DNA of 64,000 nt from Micromonospora arida (GTDB lineage Bacteria > Actinomycetota > Actinomycetes > Mycobacteriales > Micromonosporaceae): positions 1 through 64,000 of the forward strand of contig NZ_QGSY01000275.1 in assembly GCF_003857035.1 (NCBI RefSeq), read 5' to 3'. Below are positions 32,793 to 41,594 of the stretch, in pieces. Below the pieces are notes generated by a model. It was not told the origin of the DNA and did no database searches. It saw only the letters and a list, made by a program, of their open reading frames with translations. Both the position numbers and the translations under genes were made by a program. Position 1 is the stretch's first letter. Each line of letters starts with the position of its first letter.

Positions 32793-34505
32793 CTACCCGC
32801 CCCTGACCCGCCGCTCCTCCTGGGCGGCGGCGAGGATGAGATAGCTGCTGGCGGTCCAGGTGTAGGCGCGGTCCCGCAGCCCGGTGCCGGTCTCGGCGTC
32901 GAAGTTCTCCGCGAAGCCGGACTTCTCGCACAGCGCGAGGAACCGCCGACTGATGTCGTCGGCGATCCTGGTCTGCCCGGCCCGGCGCAGGCCGTCCTCG
33001 ACGAGGACGGTGGAGGGCGCCCAGATCGGGCCCCGCCAGTAGCCGTCGGCGAGGTAGTGGGCCGAGTCCGTCGGCTCGGTGGCCAGACCGTGCGTGGTCA
33101 GGTGGGTTTCGACGCCGCGCGCCAGTGCGGCGGCGACCGGGGCCGGGAGGTCGGCCCCGAGTGCGACGGGCATCAGGTCGAGCAGGCTGCGGCTCCTTCG
33201 TCGGTGCCCGGTGCGGGGGTCACGGGCGGTGAAGCGTTCGCCGTCCCACAGGTCGCGCAGCATGGCCCCGTGGATCCGGTCGGCCTCCTGCCACCAGCGG
33301 TCGGCGGGCTCACCCAGCTCGGTGGCGAGGTCGGCGAGGCAGCGAAGCTGCGCGACCAGGAACGCGGCGAGGTCGGCCGTCTCCAGGACCCGGTTCTCGT
33401 CGAAGGTGGTGGCGTTGTCCCAACCGCTGTCGTTGCCGTGCTGATAGTGCGGCAGGTCGTGGCCGGGGGCCCGCCGCGCGTCCAGCCAGAACTCGGTCCA
33501 GCGGGCGAGCCGGTCGTACGTCTGCGCCAGCGCCAGCCGGCTCGGCGGCTGGGGAAGGCGTCGGCGCAGGTGACGGAGGGCCCAGCCGTGGATGGGGGGC
33601 TTGACGTAGTTGTGCAGGACCTCCGAGTGGGTGACCGAGTCGGGGAGGGCGCCGGTCTCGTCCTGGTGGTCGAAGGGCAGCTGGAACTGGTGCCAGGCCA
33701 GCTCCGGGTCGCCGGCCGCCAGGGCGATCGCGTTGAAGCAGTGGTCCCAGCTCCACACCTTGTCCATCCAGTGCTTGGACATCAGGACGGCCGGCCGGGT
33801 GACGAAGCCGGCCGGGGCGACCGTGGCCGACCACAGGACGTACGCGGCCAGCTCGGCGGCCGGGGTCTCCGGGCCGCGCCAGGGCGCGATCGCGTCGACG
33901 AACGCCGTGAACTCCGCGAACCGGTCGCGGCGCAACTGCTCGAAGGCGACGGCTCCGACGTACGGGCGGCGGGCGGTGGCGTACTCCTCGATCGCGATCT
34001 CCCAGGGCTGGTCGCCGGGAAGGTACAGGGAACGGTCGGCGGTGCCGAGCGCCTGCGCGCCGTCGGTCCGCGGCAGAGCGCCGGAGAGCACCGTGATGCG
34101 GTAGCGGCGACCGGTCTCGTACGAGGTGAACACGTGTGATCCGTCGACCGGATCGGCGTACAGGTAGGTCCCGCTGAACGGGGTGAGGGTGTGCGCGGCC
34201 GCGGCCACCCGCAGGCCGAGCCGGTGGCCCCGGATCCGCAGGGTGTCCGGCCCGTCGTAGACGGCCTCGATTCGGTCGGCCCCGTTGCGCCAGGTCAGCA
34301 GCGCGGGCGTGGCGACGACGGTGGTGCCGGCGACCGTTGGGGTGAGCCGCAGTACTGGGTGCAGCCCGGTCTGGTGGGAGACCAGGTGCAGGTCGTCGGC
34401 GTACGTCTTCTCGGCTACCACCGGGGAGATGTTGAACCAGGATCCGCGGTAGCTGAAGGGGATGTCCTGGATTCCGAACTCCGGACCGGACGGGGCGACG
34501 GTCAT
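32793..34505 (-). CDS. Cytoplasmic MGH1-like glycoside hydrolase
   Basis: A 570-residue protein without signal peptide. Residues 1-190 form a beta-sandwich like the N-terminal domain of GH63-type glucosidases; residues 215-565 form an (alpha/alpha)6 barrel with MSKHWMDKVWSWDHCFNAIA, DETGALPDSVTHSEVLHNYV, and PIWAPSTVLVEDGLRRAG. It likely hydrolyses oligosaccharides imported by the ABC transporter encoded just upstream. It is the last gene of that operon, 56 bases after the second permease. The ATG at 34505 has AAAGG upstream; the longer frame is antisense extension through the permease. Confidence 0.82.
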   Translation of the reverse strand: MTVAPSGPEFGIQDIPFSYRGSWFNISPVVAEKTYADDLHLVSHQTGLHPVLRLTPTVAGTTVVATPALLTWRNGADRIEAVYDGPDTLRIRGHRLGLRVAAAAHTLTPFSGTYLYADPVDGSHVFTSYETGRRYRITVLSGALPRTDGAQALGTADRSLYLPGDQPWEIAIEEYATARRPYVGAVAFEQLRRDRFAEFTAFVDAIAPWRGPETPAAELAAYVLWSATVAPAGFVTRPAVLMSKHWMDKVWSWDHCFNAIALAAGDPELAWHQFQLPFDHQDETGALPDSVTHSEVLHNYVKPPIHGWALRHLRRRLPQPPSRLALAQTYDRLARWTEFWLDARRAPGHDLPHYQHGNDSGWDNATTFDENRVLETADLAAFLVAQLRCLADLATELGEPADRWWQEADRIHGAMLRDLWDGERFTARDPRTGHRRRSRSLLDLMPVALGADLPAPVAAALARGVETHLTTHGLATEPTDSAHYLADGYWRGPIWAPSTVLVEDGLRRAGQTRIADDISRRFLALCEKSGFAENFDAETGTGLRDRAYTWTASSYLILAAAQEERRVRGG

Positions 34506-34561
34506 GGGTGGCGGGTGCCTTTCTGTGGTGCGGGTGGTCAGTCCTCGACCGCCGCGGATGG

Positions 34562-35386
34562 TCAGTCCTTGACGGCGCCGGCGGTCACGCCCATCGAGAC
34601 GTACCGCTGGGCCAGGATCAGCAGCGCGGCGGCGGGGATCGAGGCGACGACGGCGGTGGCCATGATGGCGTTCCACTGCTGGTTGTTGTTGCCGATGTAG
34701 TGGTAGATGCCGAGGGTGATCGGCTGGTGGTCGCCGCCGCCGGCCAGGGTCGAGGCGAAGATGAAGTCCGACCAGGACCACAGGAACGCAAAGAGCGACA
34801 CCGTGACGATCGAGTTGCGGCTGACCGGCAGCACGACCGACCAGAAGGTCCGTAGCCGACTGGCGCCGTCGACCACGGCGGCCTGGAGCAGTTCCTCGGG
34901 GATGCCGGACATGAAGGCCGTGAAGATCAGGACAGCGAACGGCACTGCGAGTGTGGTGTCGGCCAGGATCAGGCCGGGCAGCGTGTTGAGGACGCCGAGG
35001 GTGAGGTAGATGGCGTAGAAGCCCATCGCCATGATGATCCCCGGGATCATCTGCGCGATCAGCAGCAGGAAGCTCAGCGCCGGGCCGCCGGGTGGCCGGA
35101 GCTTCGCCAGCGCGTAACCGGCGGGCGCGGCCAGCGCCACGGTCAGCGCCACAGTGCCGAGGCCGACCAGGAAGCTGGTGCCGAGGTACGGCAGTTGTTG
35201 GTCGAGCACCGCCCGGTAGCCGTCCAGGGTGCCGTTGGTGGGGAACAGGTGCGGGGGACTGGCCCGCATGTCCTGGTCCCGGGTGAAGGAAACATTGATC
35301 ATCCAGTAGACGGGGAAGAGCATCAGCCCGGTCAGCACCAGGCCGACGCCGGTCTTCCACCAGGCCCGAGGCGTCGAGGTGGTCAT
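34562..35386 (-). CDS. Sugar ABC transporter permease (MalG-like)
   Basis: A 274-residue CUT1-type inner-membrane subunit with six spans. The cytoplasmic EAA-like loop reads LQAAVVDGASRLRTFWSVVL P, ending with conserved Gly and Pro residues. It overlaps the first permease by 4 bp. With the binding protein at 36373 it imports an oligosaccharide; the ATPase (MsiK-like) is not encoded in the operon, as usual for actinomycete CUT1 systems. Confidence 0.9.
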   Translation of the reverse strand: MTTSTPRAWWKTGVGLVLTGLMLFPVYWMINVSFTRDQDMRASPPHLFPTNGTLDGYRAVLDQQLPYLGTSFLVGLGTVALTVALAAPAGYALAKLRPPGGPALSFLLLIAQMIPGIIMAMGFYAIYLTLGVLNTLPGLILADTTLAVPFAVLIFTAFMSGIPEELLQAAVVDGASRLRTFWSVVLPVSRNSIVTVSLFAFLWSWSDFIFASTLAGGGDHQPITLGIYHYIGNNNQQWNAIMATAVVASIPAAALLILAQRYVSMGVTAGAVKD

Positions 35387-36354
35387 CGCAGCTGCTGCCT
35401 CCGCTCGATCCGGATGTAGACGAGGCCGGCGATCAGAGCCAGCACGATGAGCAGGTTCCCGATGGCCGCGCCCGGGCCGAACTCGGGCAGCAGGTTGCCG
35501 AAGCCGAGCCGGTACGACCAGGTGGCGAGCGTTGCCGAGGAGCCGGTCGGGCCGCCCTTCGTCATGATCCAGATGATGTCGAAGACCTTCAGCGTGTAGA
35601 TCAGCCCCAGCAGCAGCGTGATCAGGGAGACGGGACGCAGCAACGGGAAGGTGATCCCCCAGAACCGTTGCCACCCCGTCGCACCGTCGAGCGCGGACGC
35701 CTCGTACATCTCGGTCGGGATCGCCTGTAGGCCGCTGTAGAGCACCACCAGGTTGAACGGGATGCCGATCCAGACGTTCGCGATGATCACCGAGGTGAGT
35801 GACCAGCCCGGCGAGGTGAGCCAGTTGACCGGGTCGATCCCGACGACGCCCAGCGCCGCGTTGACCAGCCCCGAGTCGCTGTTGAGAAGCCACGACCAGG
35901 TCGACGCCGAGACGATCAGCGGCAGCAGCCACGGTACGAGAATCAGCGCCCGCAGCGTGCGCGACAGCGGGAAGTGCTGGTGGAAGAAGAGGGCCAGGGC
36001 CATGCCGATGGTGAACTGGAAGGCGAGCGAGGTCGCGGTGAAGACCACTGTGTGCGTCAGCGTCGGCCCGAATGCGGGGTCGGTCAGGACCGTCCGGTAG
36101 TTGTCGAGGCCGGCGAAGGGTGCCCCGCCCTGCACGAACGAGCGGACGGTGTACTCCCGCAGGCTCAACTCGACGTTGCGGTAGAGCGGGTAGGCGTAGA
36201 AGGCAGCCAGGTAGATGGTCACGGGTGCCAGGAAGCCCCACGCCCACCATCGGCTGGGTCGGCGGGCACGGGACGGGGGAGGCCCGGGCGGGGCGGCGGT
36301 CGCCGCCCCACCCTGGTCCCGTACGGCGGTGGAGGTCTCTGTCGTGGAGGGCAT
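35383..36354 (-). CDS. Sugar ABC transporter permease (MalF-like)
   Basis: A 323-residue CUT1-type permease. A disordered Pro/Ala N-terminus is followed by six spans (WGFLAPVTIYLAAFYAYPLY, LVPWLLPLIVSAS, SLITLLLGLIYTLKVFDIIW) and the EAA loop EMYEASALDGATGWQRFWGI TFP. It lies 18 bases downstream of the binding-protein gene and overlaps the second permease (ATGA). Confidence 0.9.
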   Translation of the reverse strand: MPSTTETSTAVRDQGGAATAAPPGPPPSRARRPSRWWAWGFLAPVTIYLAAFYAYPLYRNVELSLREYTVRSFVQGGAPFAGLDNYRTVLTDPAFGPTLTHTVVFTATSLAFQFTIGMALALFFHQHFPLSRTLRALILVPWLLPLIVSASTWSWLLNSDSGLVNAALGVVGIDPVNWLTSPGWSLTSVIIANVWIGIPFNLVVLYSGLQAIPTEMYEASALDGATGWQRFWGITFPLLRPVSLITLLLGLIYTLKVFDIIWIMTKGGPTGSSATLATWSYRLGFGNLLPEFGPGAAIGNLLIVLALIAGLVYIRIERRQQLR

Positions 36355-36372
36355 GGTGTCGGTTCGGATCGC

Positions 36373-37611
36373 TTACCTGGTCGTGGCGGCGGTCTGCGCG
36401 GCGGCCAGTGCCTCCTGTGGCGACTTTCCGCCGCTGAGGGCCGACTGCACAGCGGTCCACAGCGCTTCGGAGATCTTCGGGTACTTCGTGCCGAGGTCGT
36501 CACCGGTGCGGCCCTTGGCTGCCCGGACCGCCTCCACCCAGACCTTGAGCTTGGGGTCCGCGGTGGCCTGTCGCTCCTGTACGGCGGCGACGGGCGCGAC
36601 GTAGGAGAGCGTGGTGTCCGTGGTGAGGAGGTTCTCGGCGTTCGTCAGGCAGGTGACGAGCTTCTGCGACGTCTCGTACCGGCCGGTCTTCTTCTGCACC
36701 GGGATGGAGACGAACTCACCGCCGGTGGGCGCCGGGGCCGGGCCGCCCGCGCTGGCCGGGATCGCGATCGTGCCGTACGAGAAGCCGAGCTTCTCCGCGT
36801 TGGCCAGCTGCCAGGTGCCGTTCTCGGCGAACGCGTAGTCGCCGGTGGCGAACTCCTGCCAGCTCGTGGTCTGGGTGTTGTTGATGACGGAGTTCGGGGC
36901 GTGGCCCTGCTTGAGCCAGTCGGTCCAGAGCGTCAGCGCGGACACCGCCTGCGACGAGTCCAGACTGGTCAGTTGGGCACCCGATCCCCAGAACCAGGGC
37001 AGGAACTGGAAGCTGCCCTCCTCGGTGCCGATCGCGGAGAAGGTGATGCCCTTCTTCCCCTTGGCCTTGACCTTGGTCAGCGCCGCGGTCAGTGAGGTCC
37101 AGTCCTTGACGGCGGCGGGATCGACGCCGGCCGAGGTGAGCAGATCCTTGTTGTAGTAGAGGGCGAGGGTGTTCGCCCCGATCGGCACCCCGTAGGTCTT
37201 GCCGTCGCTCTGGCCGGCGCCGAGCAGGTTCTTCTCCATGGCCGAGACGTCCAGCTTGTTGTCGTCGGTGGTGGTGAGCGCACCGGCTTCGGCCAGAGTT
37301 GAGATGACCGGGTTGTCCACGATCAGCACGTCGGGTGAGTTTCCCTGCTGGGCGGCGAGCAGCGCCTTGTTGGTGAGGTCGGTGGTGTCGTAGCCGGTCC
37401 GCTCGACCGTCACCCCCGCGGAGGTGCCGCACTTCTTGAGCAGCGCGACCCACTCGGAGTCGTCGGCGAACTGCGGATACGGGTCCCAGACGAGGTAGGC
37501 GCCACCGTCGGCGGGGCCGTCGGCGGACGACGAGCAGGCGCTGCCCGTCACTGCGGCGAGAGCTATCACGGCGACGGCGGCCAGGCGCCGCCGACGACTG
37601 AGTCCGGTCAT
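36373..37611 (-). CDS. Sugar ABC transporter substrate-binding lipoprotein
   Basis: A 412-residue extracellular solute-binding protein (family 1). Signal and lipobox AVTGSACSSS near residues 20-26 predict a lipid-anchored protein. The two-lobed fold is seen in LLAAQQGNSPDVLIVDNPVI, YGVPIGANTLALYYNKDLLT and FATGDYAFAENGTWQLANA. First gene of a four-gene operon with two permeases and a GH. The promoter region at 37690-37749 carries two LacI-type operator sites. Ligand likely an arabino- or xylo-oligosaccharide, by context only. ATG 37611 preceded by GAGG. Confidence 0.88.
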   Translation of the reverse strand: MTGLSRRRRLAAVAVIALAAVTGSACSSSADGPADGGAYLVWDPYPQFADDSEWVALLKKCGTSAGVTVERTGYDTTDLTNKALLAAQQGNSPDVLIVDNPVISTLAEAGALTTTDDNKLDVSAMEKNLLGAGQSDGKTYGVPIGANTLALYYNKDLLTSAGVDPAAVKDWTSLTAALTKVKAKGKKGITFSAIGTEEGSFQFLPWFWGSGAQLTSLDSSQAVSALTLWTDWLKQGHAPNSVINNTQTTSWQEFATGDYAFAENGTWQLANAEKLGFSYGTIAIPASAGGPAPAPTGGEFVSIPVQKKTGRYETSQKLVTCLTNAENLLTTDTTLSYVAPVAAVQERQATADPKLKVWVEAVRAAKGRTGDDLGTKYPKISEALWTAVQSALSGGKSPQEALAAAQTAATTR

Positions 37612-37689
37612 GTGGTGCCTCACTTCAAATCGATCGTCAGGTGGGGTGTGTCGGTTGATCGTCGCGGGTTGGACCAGTCCAACCATGAG

Positions 37690-37749
37690 GCGAATCGATT
37701 CGACGAATCGGTTCGCCCGAAGATAGGTCTGGCCGTACCCGGGGGTCAA
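37690..37749 (-). promoter_or_regulatory. Promoter and double LacI operator of the ABC-GH operon
   Basis: On the reverse strand a -35 TTGACC (37749-37744) and a -10 TATCTT (37725-37720) are 18 bases apart. Downstream of the -10 come two adjacent palindromes: CGAATCGGTTCG at 37704-37715 and GCGAATCGATTCGA at 37690-37703. Binding here would block transcription initiation. Confidence 0.75.
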
Positions 37750-37812
37750 GGGTCAGTTGGTCGAGCCGGGAGGATCGCTGGGAAACGAGGACGTCACCGC
37801 GTGGTCACTTCA

Positions 37813-37860
37813 TTGACATGGTTCAGTTCCCGGTCCTACGATCCGTGCGAATCGATTCGC
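37813..37860 (+). promoter_or_regulatory. Promoter and LacI operator of the GH39-like gene
   Basis: TTGACA at 37813-37818, 18-base spacer, TACGAT at 37837-37842, then after four bases a perfect palindrome GCGAATCGATTCGC at 37847-37860. The architecture matches that at 39817-39865 almost base for base. Confidence 0.85.
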
Positions 37861-37910
37861 AAGTGCTGCCCTCCGGAGAGCGTCCCCCGCGCCCCACCAA
37901 GGAGCCGCCC

Positions 37911-39746
37911 GTGAAAACCCCGTCCCGCAGCAGGTCAGGACGAGCCCGCGTGTTCGTGGCCCGACTCGTCGTCGGCCTGCTCGCCGCCGCTGCCGCCGTC
38001 ACCGTCGTCCCGCCCTCCGCCCAGGCCGCGGACGAGTCGATCAGCGTCAACTTCGCCACCACCAACGGTGCGCCGACCTACCGCGCCTCCGGCTGGATCT
38101 ACGGCATGACCGAGAACGCCAGCGGTCCGGCCGACCACTTCTACCGGGACGTCAAGTTCCAGTACATGCGTGCCGGCGGCGCACAGCTCCCGGGCAGTGG
38201 CTGGGTCGGCGGAACCTACGACCGTCGCTGGAACTCCACACTCGCCCAGGCGCGTCGGACCACTGCACTCGGCGGGAAGTTCATCATCCTGCCGCACGAC
38301 CTCTGGGGTGCCGACGGCGCCGGAATCTCCCGCTTCCCCGGTGACAACGGCAACTGGACCGACTACGACAACTTCCTGACCCGCCTGATCAACGACGTCC
38401 GGGCGTCCGGCCTGTCGGTGCAGTGGGACATCTGGAACGAACCCAACATCACCATCTTCTGGAACCGGCCGATCTCCCAGTACCTCGAACTGTGGCGGCG
38501 GACCTACCAGCGCATCCGGGCGGAGTTCCCCAGTCAGCTCATCGTCGGGCCGAGCTGCGCCTGCGTACCGTCGACCACACACACGTTCTGGAACCAGTAC
38601 CTGGACTTCGTCCGCTCGACCAACACGGTGCCGGACATCATCAGCTGGCACTCGCTGCCCGGTGATCCGGTCGCGAACGTCGCCGCCGCCAACGCCACCC
38701 TCGACCCGCGCGGCATCGCCCACCCACGTCCGTACCAGATCAACGAGTACGGCGCGCCCGACGAGCAGAACCCGGCCGACGGCGCCTGGTACATCGCGCG
38801 CCTGGAGCGGGCCCGGGCCGACGGCCTGCGGGCGAACTGGGCCAGCGGCGGCAGCCTGCACAACGACCTCGGCAACCTGTTGATCCGTAACTCGGCCGGC
38901 CAGCACCAGCCCAAGGGGGAGTGGTGGAACTACCGCTACTACGCCTCCCAGGTCGGGGAGATCGTGGCGGTGACCCCCAGCCAGTCGTACGACGCTCACG
39001 CCACGAAGGCTGCCGGGGTGGCGAAGGTGCTGGTCGGCGGTGGCCGTACCACCGGGAACCTGAGCGTCAACCTGCAACGTCTGGACACCACCAGCGGCAT
39101 CGTGCAGAACAGCCAGGTCCGGGTCCTCACCCAACGCATCCCGCACAACGGTGGCGGCGCGGTGGCGGGGCCGGTCACGGTCTCGAACAACGTGGTCGGG
39201 GTGTCCAACAACAACGCTACGGTGACCTTGCCGTACACCAACCAGAACGACACGTACACCGTCACGCTGCTGCCCCCCTCGGACGGTGGCTTCCAGTCGG
39301 TGGCGGTGGCCCAACACTCGCAGCAGTGTCTGAACAACGCCGGTCTGAGCACCGCCGACGGCAACGTCCAACAGCAGAACTACTGCGACGGCGGTGACCA
39401 GCAGCTCTGGAACTTCGTCCCGGTCGCGGGCGTTGCCAACACCTACACCGTGGTCAACCAGCAGAGTGGCAAGTGCCTCGACGTCAGCGGCGTGTCCACC
39501 GCCGACGGCGCGGCGGTGCACCAGTGGACCTGCCTCAACAGCTCCAACCAGCAGTTCGCTCTGCGCAAGGTGACCTACTCGGGCAACGACTCGCACGACT
39601 ACCAACTCGTCGCCCGGCACAGTGGCAAGTGCGTCGATGTCAACGCGGTCTCCACGGCGGCCGGCGCACTGGTCCACCAGTGGACCTGCAGGGCGGTCAA
39701 CCAGGGCAGCCCGTTGAACCAGACGTGGCGGCTCCTGGGGCGGTAG
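37911..39746 (+). CDS. Secreted GH39-like glycoside hydrolase with CBM13
   Basis: A 611-residue secreted protein. Signal peptide (VVGLLAAAAAVTVVPPSAQA) up to about residue 38. The clan GH-A barrel shows WDIWNEPN with the acid/base Glu near residue 185 and INEYGAPDE with the probable nucleophile Glu. GH39 and related families include beta-xylosidases and enzymes acting on arabinosyl residues; I cannot choose. A beta-sandwich follows, then a ricin-type CBM13 (QQCLNNAGLSTADGNVQQQN, GKCLDVSGVSTADGAAVHQW, GKCVDVNAVSTAAGALVHQW). The GTG at 37911 has AAGGAG upstream; the ATG at 37818 lies in the promoter and is not the start. Confidence 0.82.
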   Translation: MKTPSRSRSGRARVFVARLVVGLLAAAAAVTVVPPSAQAADESISVNFATTNGAPTYRASGWIYGMTENASGPADHFYRDVKFQYMRAGGAQLPGSGWVGGTYDRRWNSTLAQARRTTALGGKFIILPHDLWGADGAGISRFPGDNGNWTDYDNFLTRLINDVRASGLSVQWDIWNEPNITIFWNRPISQYLELWRRTYQRIRAEFPSQLIVGPSCACVPSTTHTFWNQYLDFVRSTNTVPDIISWHSLPGDPVANVAAANATLDPRGIAHPRPYQINEYGAPDEQNPADGAWYIARLERARADGLRANWASGGSLHNDLGNLLIRNSAGQHQPKGEWWNYRYYASQVGEIVAVTPSQSYDAHATKAAGVAKVLVGGGRTTGNLSVNLQRLDTTSGIVQNSQVRVLTQRIPHNGGGAVAGPVTVSNNVVGVSNNNATVTLPYTNQNDTYTVTLLPPSDGGFQSVAVAQHSQQCLNNAGLSTADGNVQQQNYCDGGDQQLWNFVPVAGVANTYTVVNQQSGKCLDVSGVSTADGAAVHQWTCLNSSNQQFALRKVTYSGNDSHDYQLVARHSGKCVDVNAVSTAAGALVHQWTCRAVNQGSPLNQTWRLLGR

Positions 39747-39763
39747 GCCTCCCGGGGGAGGTG

Positions 39764-39798
39764 GGTGCGCTGGCGGTCCGCCCAACGGTCAGCGCACC
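39764..39798 (+). terminator. Terminator after the GH39-like gene
   Basis: 9-bp stem (39764-39772 with 39790-39798) with a 17-base loop, 18 bases after the stop codon. Confidence 0.6.
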
Positions 39799-39816
39799 AC
39801 CCCGCTACCGCATTCA

Positions 39817-39865
39817 TTGACATGAATTAAATAAAGGTCATACGATTCGCTGCGAATCGATTCGC
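39817..39865 (+). promoter_or_regulatory. Promoter and LacI operator of the second arabinofuranosidase gene
   Basis: TTGACA at 39817-39822, 18-base spacer, TACGAT at 39841-39846, and GCGAATCGATTCGC at 39852-39865, five bases after the -10. The spacer is A/T-rich (ATGAATTAAATAAA). Ribosome site GAGGAGCC precedes the GTG at 39935. Confidence 0.85.
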
Positions 39866-39934
39866 CATCGCCACCACCCCTCCCGTGGCGCGTCGACAAT
39901 CCCCCGCGCTTCCACGACTCCGAGGAGCCACCTC

Positions 39935-41512
39935 GTGCGAAATCCGTCCCCCGTCGGGCCAGGAAAGGCCCCTGATCTCATCCCGAGGCGTCGGCGCGCC
40001 CGCCGTCTGAGCGCCCTGGCGGGTGCTCTCGTCGCCGTCCTTGTCGGCATCGGCGCCACCCCCGGTGCCCCGTCACCGATCGCCGAGGCCGCCGCCGCCC
40101 CGATGGCGGCCGCCATCCAGCCGGGGCAGAGCACCCCGATCGTCGGTACGCCGTCCGGCCGCTGCCTCGAAGTGCCCAACTCCAGCACCACCAACGGCAC
40201 CCAGACGCAACTCTGGGACTGCAACGGCAGCGCCGGCCAGACCTGGACGTGGACGTCGACCAAGCAACTCCAGGCGTACGGCAACAAGTGCCTGGACGCC
40301 TCCGGCCGCGGCACCGCCAACGGCACCCAGGTGATCATCTGGGACTGCAACGGCCAGAACAACCAACAGTGGAACGTCAACAGCAACGGCACCATCACCG
40401 GCGTACAGTCCGGGCTGTGCCTCGACGCCAACGGCGCCGCCACCGCGAACGGCACCAAAATCATCCTCTGGGCCTGTAACGGCGGCGCCAACCAGCAGTG
40501 GGCCTCGCCGACCACCACCACCCCGCCGCCGACCAACCCGCCGACCGGCGCGCGTCCGTGCGACATCTACGCCTCCGGCGGCACCCCGTGCATCGCAGCG
40601 CACAGCACCACGCGGGCGCTCTACGAGGCGTACGCCGGCAACCTGTACCAGGTCCGACGCTCGTCGGACAACACGACCCGCAACATCGGGCTCACGGGAA
40701 CCGGTGGCACCGCCAACGCTGCTACGCAGGACTCGTTCTGCTCCGGCACGACCTGCGTGATCACGGTCGTCTTCGACCAGTCCGGGCGCGGCAACGACCT
40801 CTGGTACCAGGGGTCGAGCGTCGTTCCGGGCTCCCCGCAGAGCAAGCCGGCGATCGCGACCTCGGAATCGCTGACCGTGGGCGGCGCGAAGGCGTACTCG
40901 CTCTACATCAACCCCGGTAACAGCTACTGGCGCGACGGGCACCTCACCGGCGTGCCGACCGGCGCGGCACCCGAGGGCATGTACATGGTGACCAGTGGGA
41001 CCCACGTCAACAGCGGCTGCTGCTTCGACTACGGCAACAGCGAGACGACCAGGAAGGCCGACGCCGCCGGGGCGATGGACGCCATCAACTTCAGCAAGCA
41101 GTGCTGGTTCGGCGGCTGCTCCGGCAGCGGGCCCTGGGTGCAGGCCGACCTCGAGTGGGGTCTCTTCCCGGGCGGCAGCAGCTCCTGGAACCCGAACCAG
41201 CGCGCGTTCACCAGCAAGTTCGTCACCGCGACGCTGAAGAACAACGGCACGACCCGGTTCGCCATCAAGGGTAGCGACGCCCAGTCCGGCAGCCTCTACA
41301 CGCTCTACGACGGCTCGCTCCCGCCGGGATACAGCCCGATGAAGAAGCAGGGCGCGATCATCCTGGGCAGTGGCGGTGACTGCTGCAAGCCCGACGGTGG
41401 CGCGAACCTGAGCGCCGGCACCTTCTACGAGGGGGCGATGGTCGCCGGCTATCCGTCCGACGCGACCGAGAACGCGGTGCAGGCCAGCGTGGTGGGCGCC
41501 GGCTACCGCTGA
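39935..41512 (+). CDS. abfB: Secreted GH54 alpha-L-arabinofuranosidase with N-terminal CBM13
   Basis: A 525-residue secreted enzyme. Signal peptide to about residue 50, then a ricin-type CBM13 (GRCLEVPNSSTTNGTQTQLW, NKCLDASGRGTANGTQVIIW, QSGLCLDANGAATANGTKII), a Pro/Thr linker, then the GH54 domain starting RPCDIYASGGTPCIAAHSTT. Catalytic regions ADLEWGLFPGG and ILGSGGDCC are kept. Domain order is the reverse of the paralogue at 30216, though the CBM repeats are very similar. Under direct control of the palindrome at 39852. A strong terminator follows. Confidence 0.9.
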   Translation: MRNPSPVGPGKAPDLIPRRRRARRLSALAGALVAVLVGIGATPGAPSPIAEAAAAPMAAAIQPGQSTPIVGTPSGRCLEVPNSSTTNGTQTQLWDCNGSAGQTWTWTSTKQLQAYGNKCLDASGRGTANGTQVIIWDCNGQNNQQWNVNSNGTITGVQSGLCLDANGAATANGTKIILWACNGGANQQWASPTTTTPPPTNPPTGARPCDIYASGGTPCIAAHSTTRALYEAYAGNLYQVRRSSDNTTRNIGLTGTGGTANAATQDSFCSGTTCVITVVFDQSGRGNDLWYQGSSVVPGSPQSKPAIATSESLTVGGAKAYSLYINPGNSYWRDGHLTGVPTGAAPEGMYMVTSGTHVNSGCCFDYGNSETTRKADAAGAMDAINFSKQCWFGGCSGSGPWVQADLEWGLFPGGSSSWNPNQRAFTSKFVTATLKNNGTTRFAIKGSDAQSGSLYTLYDGSLPPGYSPMKKQGAIILGSGGDCCKPDGGANLSAGTFYEGAMVAGYPSDATENAVQASVVGAGYR

Positions 41513-41534
41513 CCCGGTGACGCCGGAACGGGTC

Positions 41535-41570
41535 GTGCGCCGGTCACCACCTGCGTGGTGACCGGCGCAC
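41535..41570. terminator. Bidirectional terminator
   Basis: Perfect 16-bp stem (41535-41550 with 41555-41570) and CTGC loop, between the converging arabinofuranosidase and esterase genes; it can serve both. Confidence 0.85.
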
Positions 41571-41594
41571 TGTCTCGTCGACGCCAGCCTGGTC

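Noticed and set aside
32793..35360. 855-residue reading of the MGH1-like hydrolase
   Set aside because: The first 285 codons are antiparallel or out-of-frame to the permease gene; the ATG at 34505 with its ribosome site is the real start.
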